64,000 nt of DNA from Lucinisca nassula (taxonomy: Eukaryota; Mollusca; Bivalvia; Lucinida; Lucinidae). The DNA lies in contig CAUZLF010000699.1 of assembly GCA_963580285.1 (NCBI GenBank), forward strand, positions 62,001 through 126,000. The letters are read 5' to 3'. Made by a program: the position numbers and the translations under genes. Within the stretch, counting starts at the first letter, position 1. The number at the start of each line of letters is the position of its first letter. Below, piece by piece: positions 20,792 to 31,057 of the stretch. The notes below the pieces were generated by a model. That model searched no databases and was not told the DNA's origin. It worked only from the letters and a program-made list of their open reading frames with translations.

Positions 20792-21300
20792 GTAAAACTG
20801 TGTGTCTCTCCATTAAAATACATGGTAAAACTGGGTGTCTCTACATTAGATGGGTGTTAACTCATTAAATGACAGTCAAGACTGGGTGCTGCCCCATTAA
20901 GTTCAAGGTAAGACTGGGTGTCTCTTCATTAAATGGGTGCCTCCCAATTAAATGCAAGGCAAGGATGAGTGGTGCCCCATCAAATGCAAGGTAAGACTTG
21001 CGTGTCTCTCAGTTATAAATGGGTGTCTCTCCATTAAATGTCAAGCAAGACTGGGCATTGCCTGATTAAATGCAATGTAAGACTTGAATGTCTCCATTAA
21101 ATGGGTCTCCCCATTAAATGTCAAGCAAGACTGGGTGTTGCCTGATTAAATACAAGGTAAGACTGGGCGTATCTCCATTAAATGGATGTGTCTCCATTAA
21201 ATGTCAAGACTGGGTGTTGCCTGATTAATGCAAGGTAAGCCTGGGTGTCTCTTCATTAAATGGGTGTCTTACCATTAAATGCAGGGCAATACTGGGTTTT
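20792..21300 (+). repeat. Minisatellite repeating a 5' splice site
   Basis: Units of about 75-90 bp contain AAATGCAAGGTAAGACTGGG followed by TGTCTCTCCATTAAATGGGT. The first half is the end of the adjacent exon plus its donor. Donor-like copies lie at 20825, about 20911, 20992, 21156 and 21233. Later copies read GTAAGA or GTAAGC and look stronger than the genuine GTAAAA. Confidence 0.75.
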
Positions 21301-21850
21301 GCCCCAGTGCTTGCGCTAACTTTCTGAATCGGGTTGTCCTGACTTCCTGACTTTCCAATTTGGATGTCCTGGTCGTGAAATCTGGAAGTCCTGGCTTGCA
21401 TCACTTCTAAATGTGACAGTGTTTAACTAGATTAATTTTTAGACCCTGATGTTCAAAACTGAAGTCCTGAAATACTTGCAAATAAGGATGAGTAATGAAG
21501 TCAGGGTCCAAACTTAAATATTTTTGCCACAAGCAAAATTTAGCTTGTTACAAAAAATATCAACTAGCTAAAATGAAAATTAACTCGATTTTTTTCAAAA
21601 ACCCCTTTAATAAGAGCAGAAATTTATTTTCTGCCAAAGATCAAGGCTTTTTTCTCGTGTCATGGCTTATGTATTTTATCGATGGCCTTGAACGTTATTG
21701 TGCGTAATATGTGGTCGCTGTCGAATGGACATTTTTTGCATTTGCGAAAATTTTCTTGTACAAATATTTTGTCCTCGCATTTTGAAATTCTAACTCGCAT
21801 TTAGCAAAAATGCGAGCTTAATTTTGGACCCTGGAAGTTAAAGTAGGAAT
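21300..21850. other. Intronic DNA, no recognised element
   Basis: AT-rich. A local imperfect repeat on the theme TCCTGACTT/TCCTGG occurs at 21340-21390. The 70-residue open frame at 21495-21707 shows no domain and no splice signals. Confidence 0.5.
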
Positions 21851-21985
21851 CACACCACAACCTCATTGTAACACGGTTTGTTATATCACAGTTTTGGATG
21901 GAACACAGTTTCAAGATGGATCCCAAATATGGATAGATTATAAAGAAAAATGGTCATTTTTCTATATAATTGAAACATTTTTGTA
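21850..21985 (+). mobile_element. MITE fragment, 'CACCACAACCTC' family
   Basis: It starts CACACCACAACCTCATTGTA and contains GGTCATTTTTCTATATAAT. The right end is replaced by the HINE that begins at 21986. Confidence 0.6.
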
Positions 21986-24455
21986 GCACCTGCTTGTAGC
22001 AGGATGTGACATAGGAGTCTGCTTTTCCGTCCGTGCGCCCGTCCGTTCGTCCATCTGTCTGTTAACTTTAACGTCGAAGTTTGACATTTATGTCAAAGTT
22101 TTTATTTAAGTCAACTACTAACCTAAGCTACCATCAAACCTTACATGAAGCATCTCCCTGACCTTTTTACTTTGTAGGCACTTTGACCTGGTGACTTTGA
22201 CCTATATTTTGCTCTCCAGTTACTTTGACCATTACATCGAAGTTTGTATTGTAATCAACTATAACACTAAACAACCATCAAACCTTTCATGAAACATCAA
22301 CCTGAGCTCCTGACCAGGCAAGCACCTTGACCCGGTACCCTTGACCTATATTTTATGCTTCAGTTCTCGGCCCACTGCTTTTCATCATTGTGCATGAAGC
22401 CTTGTCATGTGAGTTCTGCTCTGGAGTCCCCTGGGAGGACCTGTATGCTGATGACCTTGTCATCATAGCTGAATCCCTTGAGGAATGTGTCAGGAGGCTC
22501 TTAACTTGGAAAGACACAATGGAGGTGAAAGGGCTGAGAGTGAATGCAGGAAAGACAAAGATTATGATCTGTGGCTCAAGTCTGGACCTCCTGCAGAGTA
22601 CAGGCCAGTTCCCATGTGCTGTATGTAGCATTGGAGTTGTCAGCAACAGTATCTTTTGTAATGACTGCAAGTTCTGGGTGCACAAGAAATGCAGTGGCTC
22701 AAGCACTTGATAGAGGACCCTGATTACAGGTGTACACGGTGCCAAGGAACTGCACGACCCTTAGATGGCAGACCACAGAGGGAAGTCCAAGTTGGATCGG
22801 ACAAGCTGGAGGTTGTAGCTTCCTTTTGCTACCTATGTGATATGCTCTCAGCAGCAGGTGGTTGCAACCTTTCAACCACATCACATGTGAAAACAGACTG
22901 GAAGAAATTCAAGGAGTTGCTACCAGTTCTCTCTTCCCGCCACCTCTCGTTCAAGACATGTGGCCCTGTGTACAGCTCTTGTCTGGGGAGCGCAATGCTC
23001 CATGCCAGTGAGACATGGCCATTGACAAAGCCAAACCTCCAACGTCTTCAACGGAATGACAGGACAATGATCAGACAGATTTGCAATGTCAAGCCACAGG
23101 ACACTGTCACCATCAGGTCCAGTGAGTTACTTGAGCGTCTTGGCATTGAGGACCTGGACTTCATCCTGAAAGAGAGAAGGTTCTGCTGGTATGGACATGT
23201 GGAATGCTCCAATGGTGCAGTCAAGACTGCCTGTGGCATACAGGTAGGTGGAAAACGGGGCCTGGAAGGCCCAAGATGACCTTGAAGCAGCTGACAGAAA
23301 GAGATTGCAGAGAATGGAAGCTCTCTGCTATAGATCCTCATGATAGACAGGCCTGGAGATCTGGTGTAAGATCTGCCATGCGTGCAGCAAGCCAGCTACC
23401 TGGAAGGGGGCCCACTTATGTGGACATTGCCCCTGTACCTGCATGTTAATCAAAAATCTGTTGATAATGCTGAGTGACTTCGACACAAATTATTTCGATG
23501 TTCCAGATCTTCTAAAATAAAAGGCCTACAACCATAAAATCTTGCATAGTGCTTCTCCTAGATGTACTGACTCTGCAGGTGCCTTTACTTGGTGACCTTG
23601 ACCTATATTTTACGCTCCACTGACTTTGACAAACTTTACGTCGAAGTTCCAGATCTCCTCAAATAAAATGCCCACAACCATCACATCTTGCATAGTGCTT
23701 CTCCTAGATGTACTGACTCTGCAGTTATCTTGACCAAGTGGCCTTGACCTATATTTTCCGCTCCAGCGACTTTGACACATTTTACATCAAAGTTCCAGAT
23801 CTCCGCAAATAAAATGCCAACAATCATCAAATCTTGCATAATGCTGCTCCTAGATGTACTTACTTTACAGGTACCTTGACCTGGTGACCTTGACCTATAT
23901 TTTACGCTCCTGTGACTTTGACGCAATTTACGTCAATGTTCCAGATTTTCTCAAATAAAAGGCCTGCAACCACCAAATCTTACATTGTGGTTCTCCTAAA
24001 TGTACTGACTTTGCAGGTACCTTGACTTGGTGACCTTGACCTATTTTTCGCACTCCATTGACTTTTACACATTTTAGGTCGGCATTCCGTATCTTCTTAA
24101 CTATAAGGCCTACAACCACCAAACCTTGCATAGTGCTTCTCCTACATTTACTGACTCTGTGGGTACCTTGACCTGGTGACCTTGACCTATATTATGCACT
24201 CAAGTGACTTTAACACATTTTACGTCAATGCTTGATATGTCCTAAAATAAATGGCCTACAGCCACCAAACCTTGCATAGTGCTTCTCCTCGATGTACTGA
24301 TTTGGCACATCCCTTGACCTGGTGACCATGGCCTATAGTTTTTGGTCCAGTGACTTTGACACATTTACATCAACTATCAACTGCTAAGAATGAAATTTAC
24401 TTATTTAATAACTACGTTATGATTGTGGCTCCTGTGACTTTTGCCCCCAGCAGGT
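21986..24455 (-). mobile_element. HINE/pearl-like element, split by a LINE fragment
   Basis: The left end has the hairpin CCTGCTTGTAGCAGG and then a (GTCC)-type microsatellite (22025-22065). The right end, AGCAGGT at 24449-24455, is the inverted counterpart of ACCTGCT. Core modules of about 150 bp each contain GGTGACCTTGACCTATATTT and GACTTTGACACATTTTACGT. A retrotransposon fragment occupies 22364-23450; core sequence resumes on its far side. Confidence 0.7.
22364..23450 (+). pseudogene. 5'-truncated non-LTR retrotransposon RT with PHD-type finger
   Basis: The fragment begins in the middle of a reverse transcriptase (LGPLLFIIVHEA), then the catalytic YADDLVIIAE box at about 22446. A Cys/His array follows (CAVC...CNDC...HKKC...CTRC), spaced like a PHD finger. 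The C-terminal region then runs through HASETWPLTK, LQRLQRNDRTMIRQICNVK and FCWYGHVE to RSAMRAASQLPGRGPT. This order is typical of LINE polyproteins (RT, then linker). Frames shift at about 22700 and 23265, and everything upstream of RT motif 4 is absent, so it cannot act. The truncated 5' end and a short imperfect duplication (ATGCTTCAGT / ATGCTGAGT) fit target-primed insertion into the HINE. Clade (CR1/Jockey-like versus other) is not resolved. Confidence 0.8.
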
Positions 24456-24543
24456 ACGACGCTGCCTTCTGCGGAATTCTTGTTGTTTGTATATAACAGG
24501 TACCTACAAGGTAAATTTAATAATTAAACCATATACTGTATGT

Positions 24544-25788
24544 CAGGGCTCGAGAAAATGCCGGTTTTCCGGTTCTGAACCGATTTTGAGTTTATTGAAC
24601 CGATTTTAACTGAAAAAGAAGACTAAAAAATCGGTCCATAATTTAATAAAATTAAAAAAAAATCGGTTTGAAAATTTTTGCAAGCCGTTGTTTTGTAAAA
24701 ACAAACTGACCTTTTTCCACTGACAATCCAAGCAGGTACACAAAAATGCCTCAAGCGTAAGGTGTTAGACTGGTTCATTATCTAACTAGGTGAAAATCGG
24801 ACAAGTCCACGTTGGGGTCTTTGATCTTATCACAGCGAAATTTGATCCGCGTGTCAAAATCATGTAATATGATCTGTCCACTTTGGTGTGCGCTGAGGCA
24901 TGGGACGATACCATATTTGTGTTTTTGATATGCAAGGTAATTGGTAATATGAAGGATGTGTGAAAAACAAAGTTTCTCGTCTTACATTTTGATGTGTAGT
25001 TTTGTACTGTATTTTAAATGACAACACTTCGCACCTGCTTAGTTACGCATTACAATAAAAAAAAGGTTTTTTTTTTTTTCTGTTGTTAATTGTTTATCTG
25101 TAATTGCCAATTATCCGAGATGCGAAAATTTTAATTAAGGGGATAAGGTTAAAGTTTGATTTTTTAATTGTCTAATACAAAGAAAGGTGTTAAAATCGGC
25201 CATGCTTACAACAGACTAATAACTTTAGCTGAAAGTATTTAATGCTTGTAAGATCGTTTTATATCGCCTTTTCTGTTTTCGAAATGGCACAGTGTAGTAT
25301 ATAAATAAATAATTAATAATAATAAAAAAACTCCCTGCCGAAGTCGGATGTGCTTGGCCTCGACGTGGCGCAGGCGCGAAACACTGCACTAAAAATGTAG
25401 TGGCCAACTGCAGCACAACGCAAAATAGTATTTGACTGCACCACACTGGTTGTTTCCCTTTAGCGCTTTTCAGTTTCTGGGTGACACGGATATATTGGGA
25501 AAATGAAAGTAGATAAAATCTGGCGTGTATGAACAATGTGAGCAAATATTGCGGTTATTGATCGAGATACCGATGTTCATATTCGTTGAACAAGTGTAAG
25601 AGCAGTATTGTTATGCCATTTATTACCCTGATAACACAGCGGCACTCCGTATTTTGAAATTGAAAATCACTACACAATAGAAACCTAGGACGTTTTTACG
25701 GAAATTACCGAACCGCTTCGGCAATTTCCGTAATTTTTTGGCGAAATCTGGCTGGACCGATTTTGATTCTTCAGTTTCTCGACCCCTG
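24544..25788. mobile_element. Non-autonomous hAT element, 1,245 bp
   Basis: The termini are CAGGGCTCGAGAAA and TTTCTCGACCCCTG (13 of 14 complementary), flanked by a perfect 8-bp duplication CTGTATGT at 24536-24543 and 25789-25796. CAGGG ends with an 8-bp duplication are hallmarks of hAT. The motif ACCGATTTT recurs in both subterminal regions (24579, 24601; 25757), as expected for transposase binding sites. No transposase motif is visible in the interior. It lies in the intron before the ankyrin exon. Confidence 0.88.
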
Positions 25789-25796
25789 CTGTATGT

Positions 25797-26491
25797 TCTG
25801 GTTTCTATTTAGAATTGCTAAATTTTAGGAGGTCAACATAACATATGTTTTATCCTGAAATTATCCCCAGTCTTCAGCTATAGTCTTTCTCACAAGAATA
25901 ACATCATTATCTTCAATCTTCCTTGTATAAATTTTGAACAAATTGATTTTAAAAGTCAAAGATAATATTGTTTATGGCAAATGTCATCATTTACGTCATA
26001 CTGAACATGCTTTAGAACACCATCTCCAAAGGTGTTACTTATCAACTGTTCTAACCACTCAGTCATATTTTCATTGTTTAATCTGATTTTTAATGATCAT
26101 TTTGGGAGGTTCAGCAATGTGTTAATTTTCAATGATTGTCAAAGTTTGTCACTGTCAATAATATATCTGTGATTGTTTACCTTTTAGCTTTTGTCATTTC
26201 ATGCTTAAATGTTGCATTCTTTCAGATGTATTTTTTTGTTTTTGGGTTCTGTAGTAAAAACAAATTTAATAAAAAAAAAGAAAACCACATATTGGTTTGG
26301 GTCTGTCTGTCCATCCATTACACTTGGATACAGTCAAGAATGGTTAGAGCTAGTTCAGAGAAAATAAGGCTTGTCAGAAGAGTCACATGAAAATGTCAAG
26401 CCTTCTTATCTCTGAAAAAAAAGTTCAAAAAGTAATAATGCCATCTGCCCCAAAAATTTCTGTGAGGCTTTCAGGGTTAATTTTATTACAG
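25797..26491. other. Intron, no recognised element
   Basis: AT-rich sequence upstream of the ankyrin exon. The open frame at 26136-26390 has no motif and is not bounded by splice sites. Confidence 0.5.
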
Positions 26492-26714
26492 ACACCTTAC
26501 ACAGGGTTAAAAGAAGCAGCCAAGCGTGGATTGGTGGCCATGTTCAATGCCCTCTGTCGGAAGATGATGCAACCATCTCGGCTTGGGAAACAAGACGAAC
26601 ATGGCTTGTCACTATTACATTACGCAGCCATGAACAATCACCCACAGATCATAGCTCAGCTGCTGATACAGTCAATGGATGTGAATGTGAGGCGGAACAA
26701 CATCATGGGGACAG
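26492..26714 (+). CDS. Ankyrin-repeat exon
   Basis: The exon has an acceptor TTAATTTTATTACAG and a donor GTGAGG. It enters in phase 0, as the exon at 20791 leaves it, and leaves in phase 1. It encodes 74 residues. GLKEAAKRGLVAMFNALC resembles the helix pair of a first, divergent ankyrin repeat. DEHGLSLLHYAAMNNHPQII is a clear canonical repeat (D-x-x-G-x-x-x-LH-x-AA pattern), followed by AQLL and the start of another turn. Ankyrin repeats are protein-binding modules, so a scaffold or adaptor role is likely, but the partner is unknown. More repeats would be expected downstream; none are seen in the window. Confidence 0.88.
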
Positions 26715-26789
26715 GTGAGGGTCAAGCCCGGTGGGGTTCCAGAAAAAGTGTCTATTTGATGATAATTTTGATACCAGGCTCCAAGGTTA

Positions 26790-27880
26790 TAAAACTTTTT
26801 TTCATGCTCAGGTCACTTGAACACACAATTTGTCCTGCTCATAAATTTTAAAATGCTAACTATTGTTAGCATTTTGAACTTTATGAACAGGCCAAATAAT
26901 ATTCTCTACTGATCTGAATAGTAAAATTGCCATATTTATTTGTATTTTGAAATTATGAGCATGACAAATTTCATACTGAGGTGAGTGGAGCAAGCAAAAA
27001 GTGTTATAACCTTGTGGCCAGTTTTTGAAATTTCTCTGTAGGAATGTTTGCAAAGACTACGTATATGAGAGATAAGAGCCCAGGATTATATAAAAAAAGT
27101 TTTCAAGTTACTTGAGCATGAACTTTGTCCAGCTCATAAGGATTATTATTTGTCCTAAGCATAACTATCAGAATACCAGCAGTGTCTGTCCTGAGCATAA
27201 TATTAAAAGGCCAACAATATTTGTCCTGACCTGAGCATAACTATAAGTATGCCAACAATATTTGTCCTGAGCACAACTGTTAGAATGCCAACAATATTTG
27301 TCCTGAGAATAACTGTTAAAATGCCAGTAATATTTGTCCTGATCATAACTACTAAAATGCCAGCAATTTTTGTTTAAAAAGACTGGATGAGAGATAAGAG
27401 CTCAGGATTATATAAAAAAGTGTTCATGCTTAAGTTACTCGAGCATGAAATTTGTCATGCTCAGAGGCATTGATATTTGTCCTAAGCATAACTTTCAAAA
27501 TGCCAACAATATTTGTCCTGAGCATAATATTAAAAAGCCAGCAATATTTGTCCTTTGCATAACTTTTAAAATGCCTGAGCATTACTATGAGAATGCTAAC
27601 GATATTTGTCCTGGGCATAACTTTTTAAATGCCAACAATATTATTTTGTCCTGAACATAACTTTTAGAATGCCAACAATATTTGTCATGAGCATAACTAT
27701 TAAAATGCCAACAATATTTGTCCTGAGCATACCTATTAAAAGGCCATCAGCTATTGGCATTTTAATAGTAATGCTCTGGACAAATATATTTATTCTGAGT
27801 ATACCTATTAAAATGCCAACAGCTATTGGCATTTAAATAGTTATGCTCTGGACAAATATCAATCTTTTATTGTCTTAAGC
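26790..27880 (+). repeat. Irregular tandem array, ~36-42 bp units
   Basis: The unit ATGCCAACAATATTTGTCCT plus GAGCATAACTATTAAA is repeated about 15 times from roughly 27170 to 27840. It is flanked by larger repeated blocks (GATAAGAGC(C/T)CAGGATTATA at 27071 and 27394). Units near 27740-27850 switch strand and form inverted pairs. Open frames here are repeat artefacts. Confidence 0.75.
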
Positions 27881-28039
27881 ATGAAAAAGTGCCTTTTTGT
27901 TGGTACTTTGAAATTTATGGTCTGTACAAATTTTATACTCAGTTTAGTTGAGCATGAACAAGTTTTTTAAACTTGGAGGCAAGGTGTTCAATTTTATGTT
28001 TTTGAAATTTTATCGTTAAGGCCTAAATTGTTATGAGTT

Positions 28040-28390
28040 CTCATTAGAATTGCCTCAAAACTGGCTAGAAAAAAACATCCTCATCTAACACACATGATTA
28101 GAAATAAGAAAAATGTTGAAAGTTTTTATCTGAAAAATGCTAGTTCCAGAGATACTAGTGAAAAACACCAATTTAGAACATGGATGTGGAAGTTATTGTA
28201 ATCCTGAAAAGTATCCACGCTGAGTTTCTGTGGAGAAATGACAAAATATTGGAAAATTATCATCAGATAGTCTTTTTACCTGGAGTAAAGCTTTAGTCAG
28301 AATTGTTTAGGTCATTCAAAATGAGTAGTTAATGGGAATGGATACACCTTCAGGGGAGGCAACTCCTGCAAAAGTATTTTTGTCTCCCAT
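28040..28390. other. Intron, no recognised element
   Basis: No repeat family or exon recognised in this stretch. Confidence 0.45.
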
Positions 28391-28397
28391 GTCAATA

Positions 28398-28465
28398 GGG
28401 GTCAACTCTTAAAGGAAAGAATTTGCTCCTGGGGAGCAAATTCTTTTCTTTAAGAGTAGATCCCT
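28398..28465. repeat. Long palindrome (foldback)
   Basis: The arms GGGGTCAACTCTTAAAGGAA and AGAATTTGCTCC pair with the right half around a short apex. A second copy with even better pairing lies at 54130-54196. The surrounding words (GTCTCCCATGTCAATAGGGG; CCATTTT...AAAGGGAGA) are shared too, so it is a dispersed foldback element. Confidence 0.7.
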
Positions 28466-28559
28466 TTTTCAGTTTGACAGAGCTTATAGGAAAGCAAACA
28501 GATAGTCCCAAAAGTTCTCTCCCTTTGAAAAATGGCAGAAAAATCTGCCAAGTGTTTCC

Positions 28560-28790
28560 ATTTTCCTTAAAACACATCAAAACCTCTTTACAATGCTGTT
28601 GTTGGGGGTCCAAAGCTGAACCTGCATTAGTTAAACAGCTGTGTCAAATCCAAACAGAAATGTGTAGATAATATATAATAATGGTCATTTGTGGTCAGTT
28701 TTCTATATGATCTGTATATTTTGGGGATCTGCCTATAAACCATAATATATCCCAAACTGTGTTATAAAAAGGTTGTGGTGTATAATCAGA
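28560..28790 (+). mobile_element. MITE, 'CACCACAACCTC' family
   Basis: The left end, AAAACCTCTTTACAATGCTG, and right end, TGTTATAAAAAGGTTGTGGT, are inverted relatives. The interior shares TTTCTATATGATCTG with the copy at 51215-51400. Confidence 0.65.
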
Positions 28791-28838
28791 ATCATAATTC
28801 CAGATATTATGTGTTTGCTAAGTTCCATTTAGGGTTAT

Positions 28839-29053
28839 TTAACCCTAATCCCGCTGAATAAAATTAATTTAACCTCATCCTTTTCTGACTATTATTTGAT
28901 ATACTGGTAGTGCATTCATTTTCAATTTCATTTCTCAAACTGCATGGCAAACAGTGTAGATCCTGATCAGATGGCTTCTTCAGAAGCCATCTGATCTGGA
29001 TCTACACTGTTTTCAAAGATAAGGATTGTTGTGATCAGCTTGATAAAGGTTAA
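28839..29053 (-). mobile_element. TTAA MITE, 'TATCCTGCTG' family
   Basis: TTAACCCTAATCCCGCTGAA on the left, AGCTTGATAAAGGTTAA on the right; hairpin core at 28948-29012. Confidence 0.7.
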
Positions 29054-29326
29054 ATTTTATACGCTCATATCATACGCTCATATCATATGACCTGAGATCG
29101 TGTTTGTTTACTGTTTTAGATTACTCTTATTATTCCTGTTCAGGTAGGTTGACTCGCACAGAAAATGACAAAAGACTTTTTTTGGATGAAATATGCACAC
29201 ACTTTCTTCTTTCAGAGGGTTTTCTAAGTAAAAAAAAAATGAACTCCACACTTCTTTATGTGAGCAGTTTCCTGTGCCTTATATGCATAGAAAAAACACA
29301 TGTATATTATATCTGACAGCAAAAAT

Positions 29327-29703
29327 CATTACATTGTCACATATGACATTAGATTGTCACATATGCAGTTACATTGTCGTATATGACACATTGTCACATG
29401 TGACATTACATTGTCACATATACCTTTACATTGTCACATATGACTTTGCATTGTAATGGATGACATTGCATTGTAATGTATGACATTACATTGTCACACA
29501 TGGCATTTCATTGTTATGTATGACATTACATTGTCTCATATTCTTTTACTTTGTCACATATGACTTTGCATTGTCACATATGACTTTACATTGTCAGGTA
29601 TGACATTACATTGTCACATATAACATTTCATTGTCATGTATGACACTATATTGTCTCATATGCCTTTACATTGTCACATATGAATTTACATTGTCACATA
29701 TAC
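29327..29703 (+). repeat. ~20-bp minisatellite
   Basis: About 18 imperfect units of ACATTGTCACATATGACATT. Variants alternate CACATATG, AATGTATG and GTCTCATA. It lies in the large intron. Confidence 0.8.
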
Positions 29704-29859
29704 ATGTTCAATCAAGTAAAACATCTTAAAAATGAGAAAACCTGTTTTTGCCATTTACGAACAACAAAGGTGCAGATCAGCCTGAGTATCTACACAGTCT
29801 GATCAGGACCACATATGTGTTTGTTGCTTGGATATCACAATACCTCTAGTTTCTATATC

Positions 29860-30840
29860 TGGAGCCAGTTGGTCAAAACTAACAACATCATTAGTTAACA
29901 TATTGTTAAAGCTTTGATCAGCTAATATAGCAAATATGCTAATACTTTTGCTGAAAAAAATGTGAACAGCTTTTGCAAATGCAAATGCTGCTCACATTTT
30001 TTCAGCAAAAATACAAAATTTTTAGATCTTGTACTTGCTAGACCAATTAACAATTTGACCACTAATTAGCTTGTTACGCTGAGTATGTTTTGAACAACTG
30101 GCCCCTGGAATGTCAAGACTTTTGCTAGTCTTGTAACTGAGTTGAGTGGGTTTATGTTTTACCTTGTCCCAGTTGTTCTGGGCCCAGTTGTTCAAAGCAT
30201 CTTTAGCTTAACAAGCTCATCAGTGGTCAAATTGTTAACTGCTCTAGCAAGTACAATGCCTAAAATTCCGAGGCCAGTTGACAAAACTAACAACGTCATT
30301 AGCTAACATATGGTTAAAACTTTGATCATTCAATATGGTGAAAATACAAATATTTTTGTTGAAAAAATGTGAGCATGCAAAAGCTGCTCTCATTTTTTTT
30401 CAGCAAAAATGCCAAAATTGTAGATACTGAACTTGCTAGAATGGTTAACAATATGACTACTAACAAGCTCGTTAAGCTAACGAGGCTTTGAACAACTGGG
30501 CCCTGGTATTTTTGCTGAAACTAAGTAAATTTGCCATATTAAATGATCAAAGTTTTAACAGTTTGTTAAGTAATGACGTCGTTAGTTTTGAACAACTGGC
30601 CCCAGAGCATTAGTAGCCTAACAAGCTCATTAGTGGTCAAATTGTTTACTGTGCTAGTGAGTAAAATATCTAAAATTCTGGTATTTTTGCTAAAAAAATG
30701 TGAGTAGCTTTTTTTTTTTTATATATGCAAAAGCTTCTCACATTTTTTCAGCAAAAATAATATATTGGCCGTTTGAAATGATAAAAGTTTTAAGGATTTG
30801 TTAACTAGAGAGGTTGTTAGTTTTGAACAACTGGCCCCTG
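29860..30840. mobile_element. Cluster of 'GCCAGTTGTTCAAA' MITEs
   Basis: Several foldback copies lie side by side (about 29866-30107, 30180-30505, 30505-30600, 30595-30838). Each is bounded by GGGGCCAGTTGTTCAAAAC or its complement TTTTGAACAACTGGCCCC. A central hairpin is built on TTTTGCTGAAAAAATGTGA and TCACATTTTTTCAGCAAAA. Other copies: 52570-52801, and a relic at about 56315-56460. Target duplications could not be defined. Confidence 0.7.
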
Positions 30841-31057
30841 ATTGCAAACCCAGGCTGTCAAGTGTTCCTATTTTTCCTATTTTTTCCTATATTTTCAGGT
30901 TTCCTATTTTTTTTCCTATATTTTAACCCCATTTCCTATATTTTTTACCAAATTCCTATATTTTTTAAAATGCTGCATGATTAAGTTTTTCTTGGAAACA
31001 GAAAGAGCACTTTTAGATGTAAGAAAGTTCTTTGCTACTGGAACCTGTTTTCTTATT

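Noticed and set aside
27170..27840. CRISPR-like array of ~36-42 bp repeats
   Set aside because: Units are contiguous and imperfect, with no spacers, in a eukaryotic intron.
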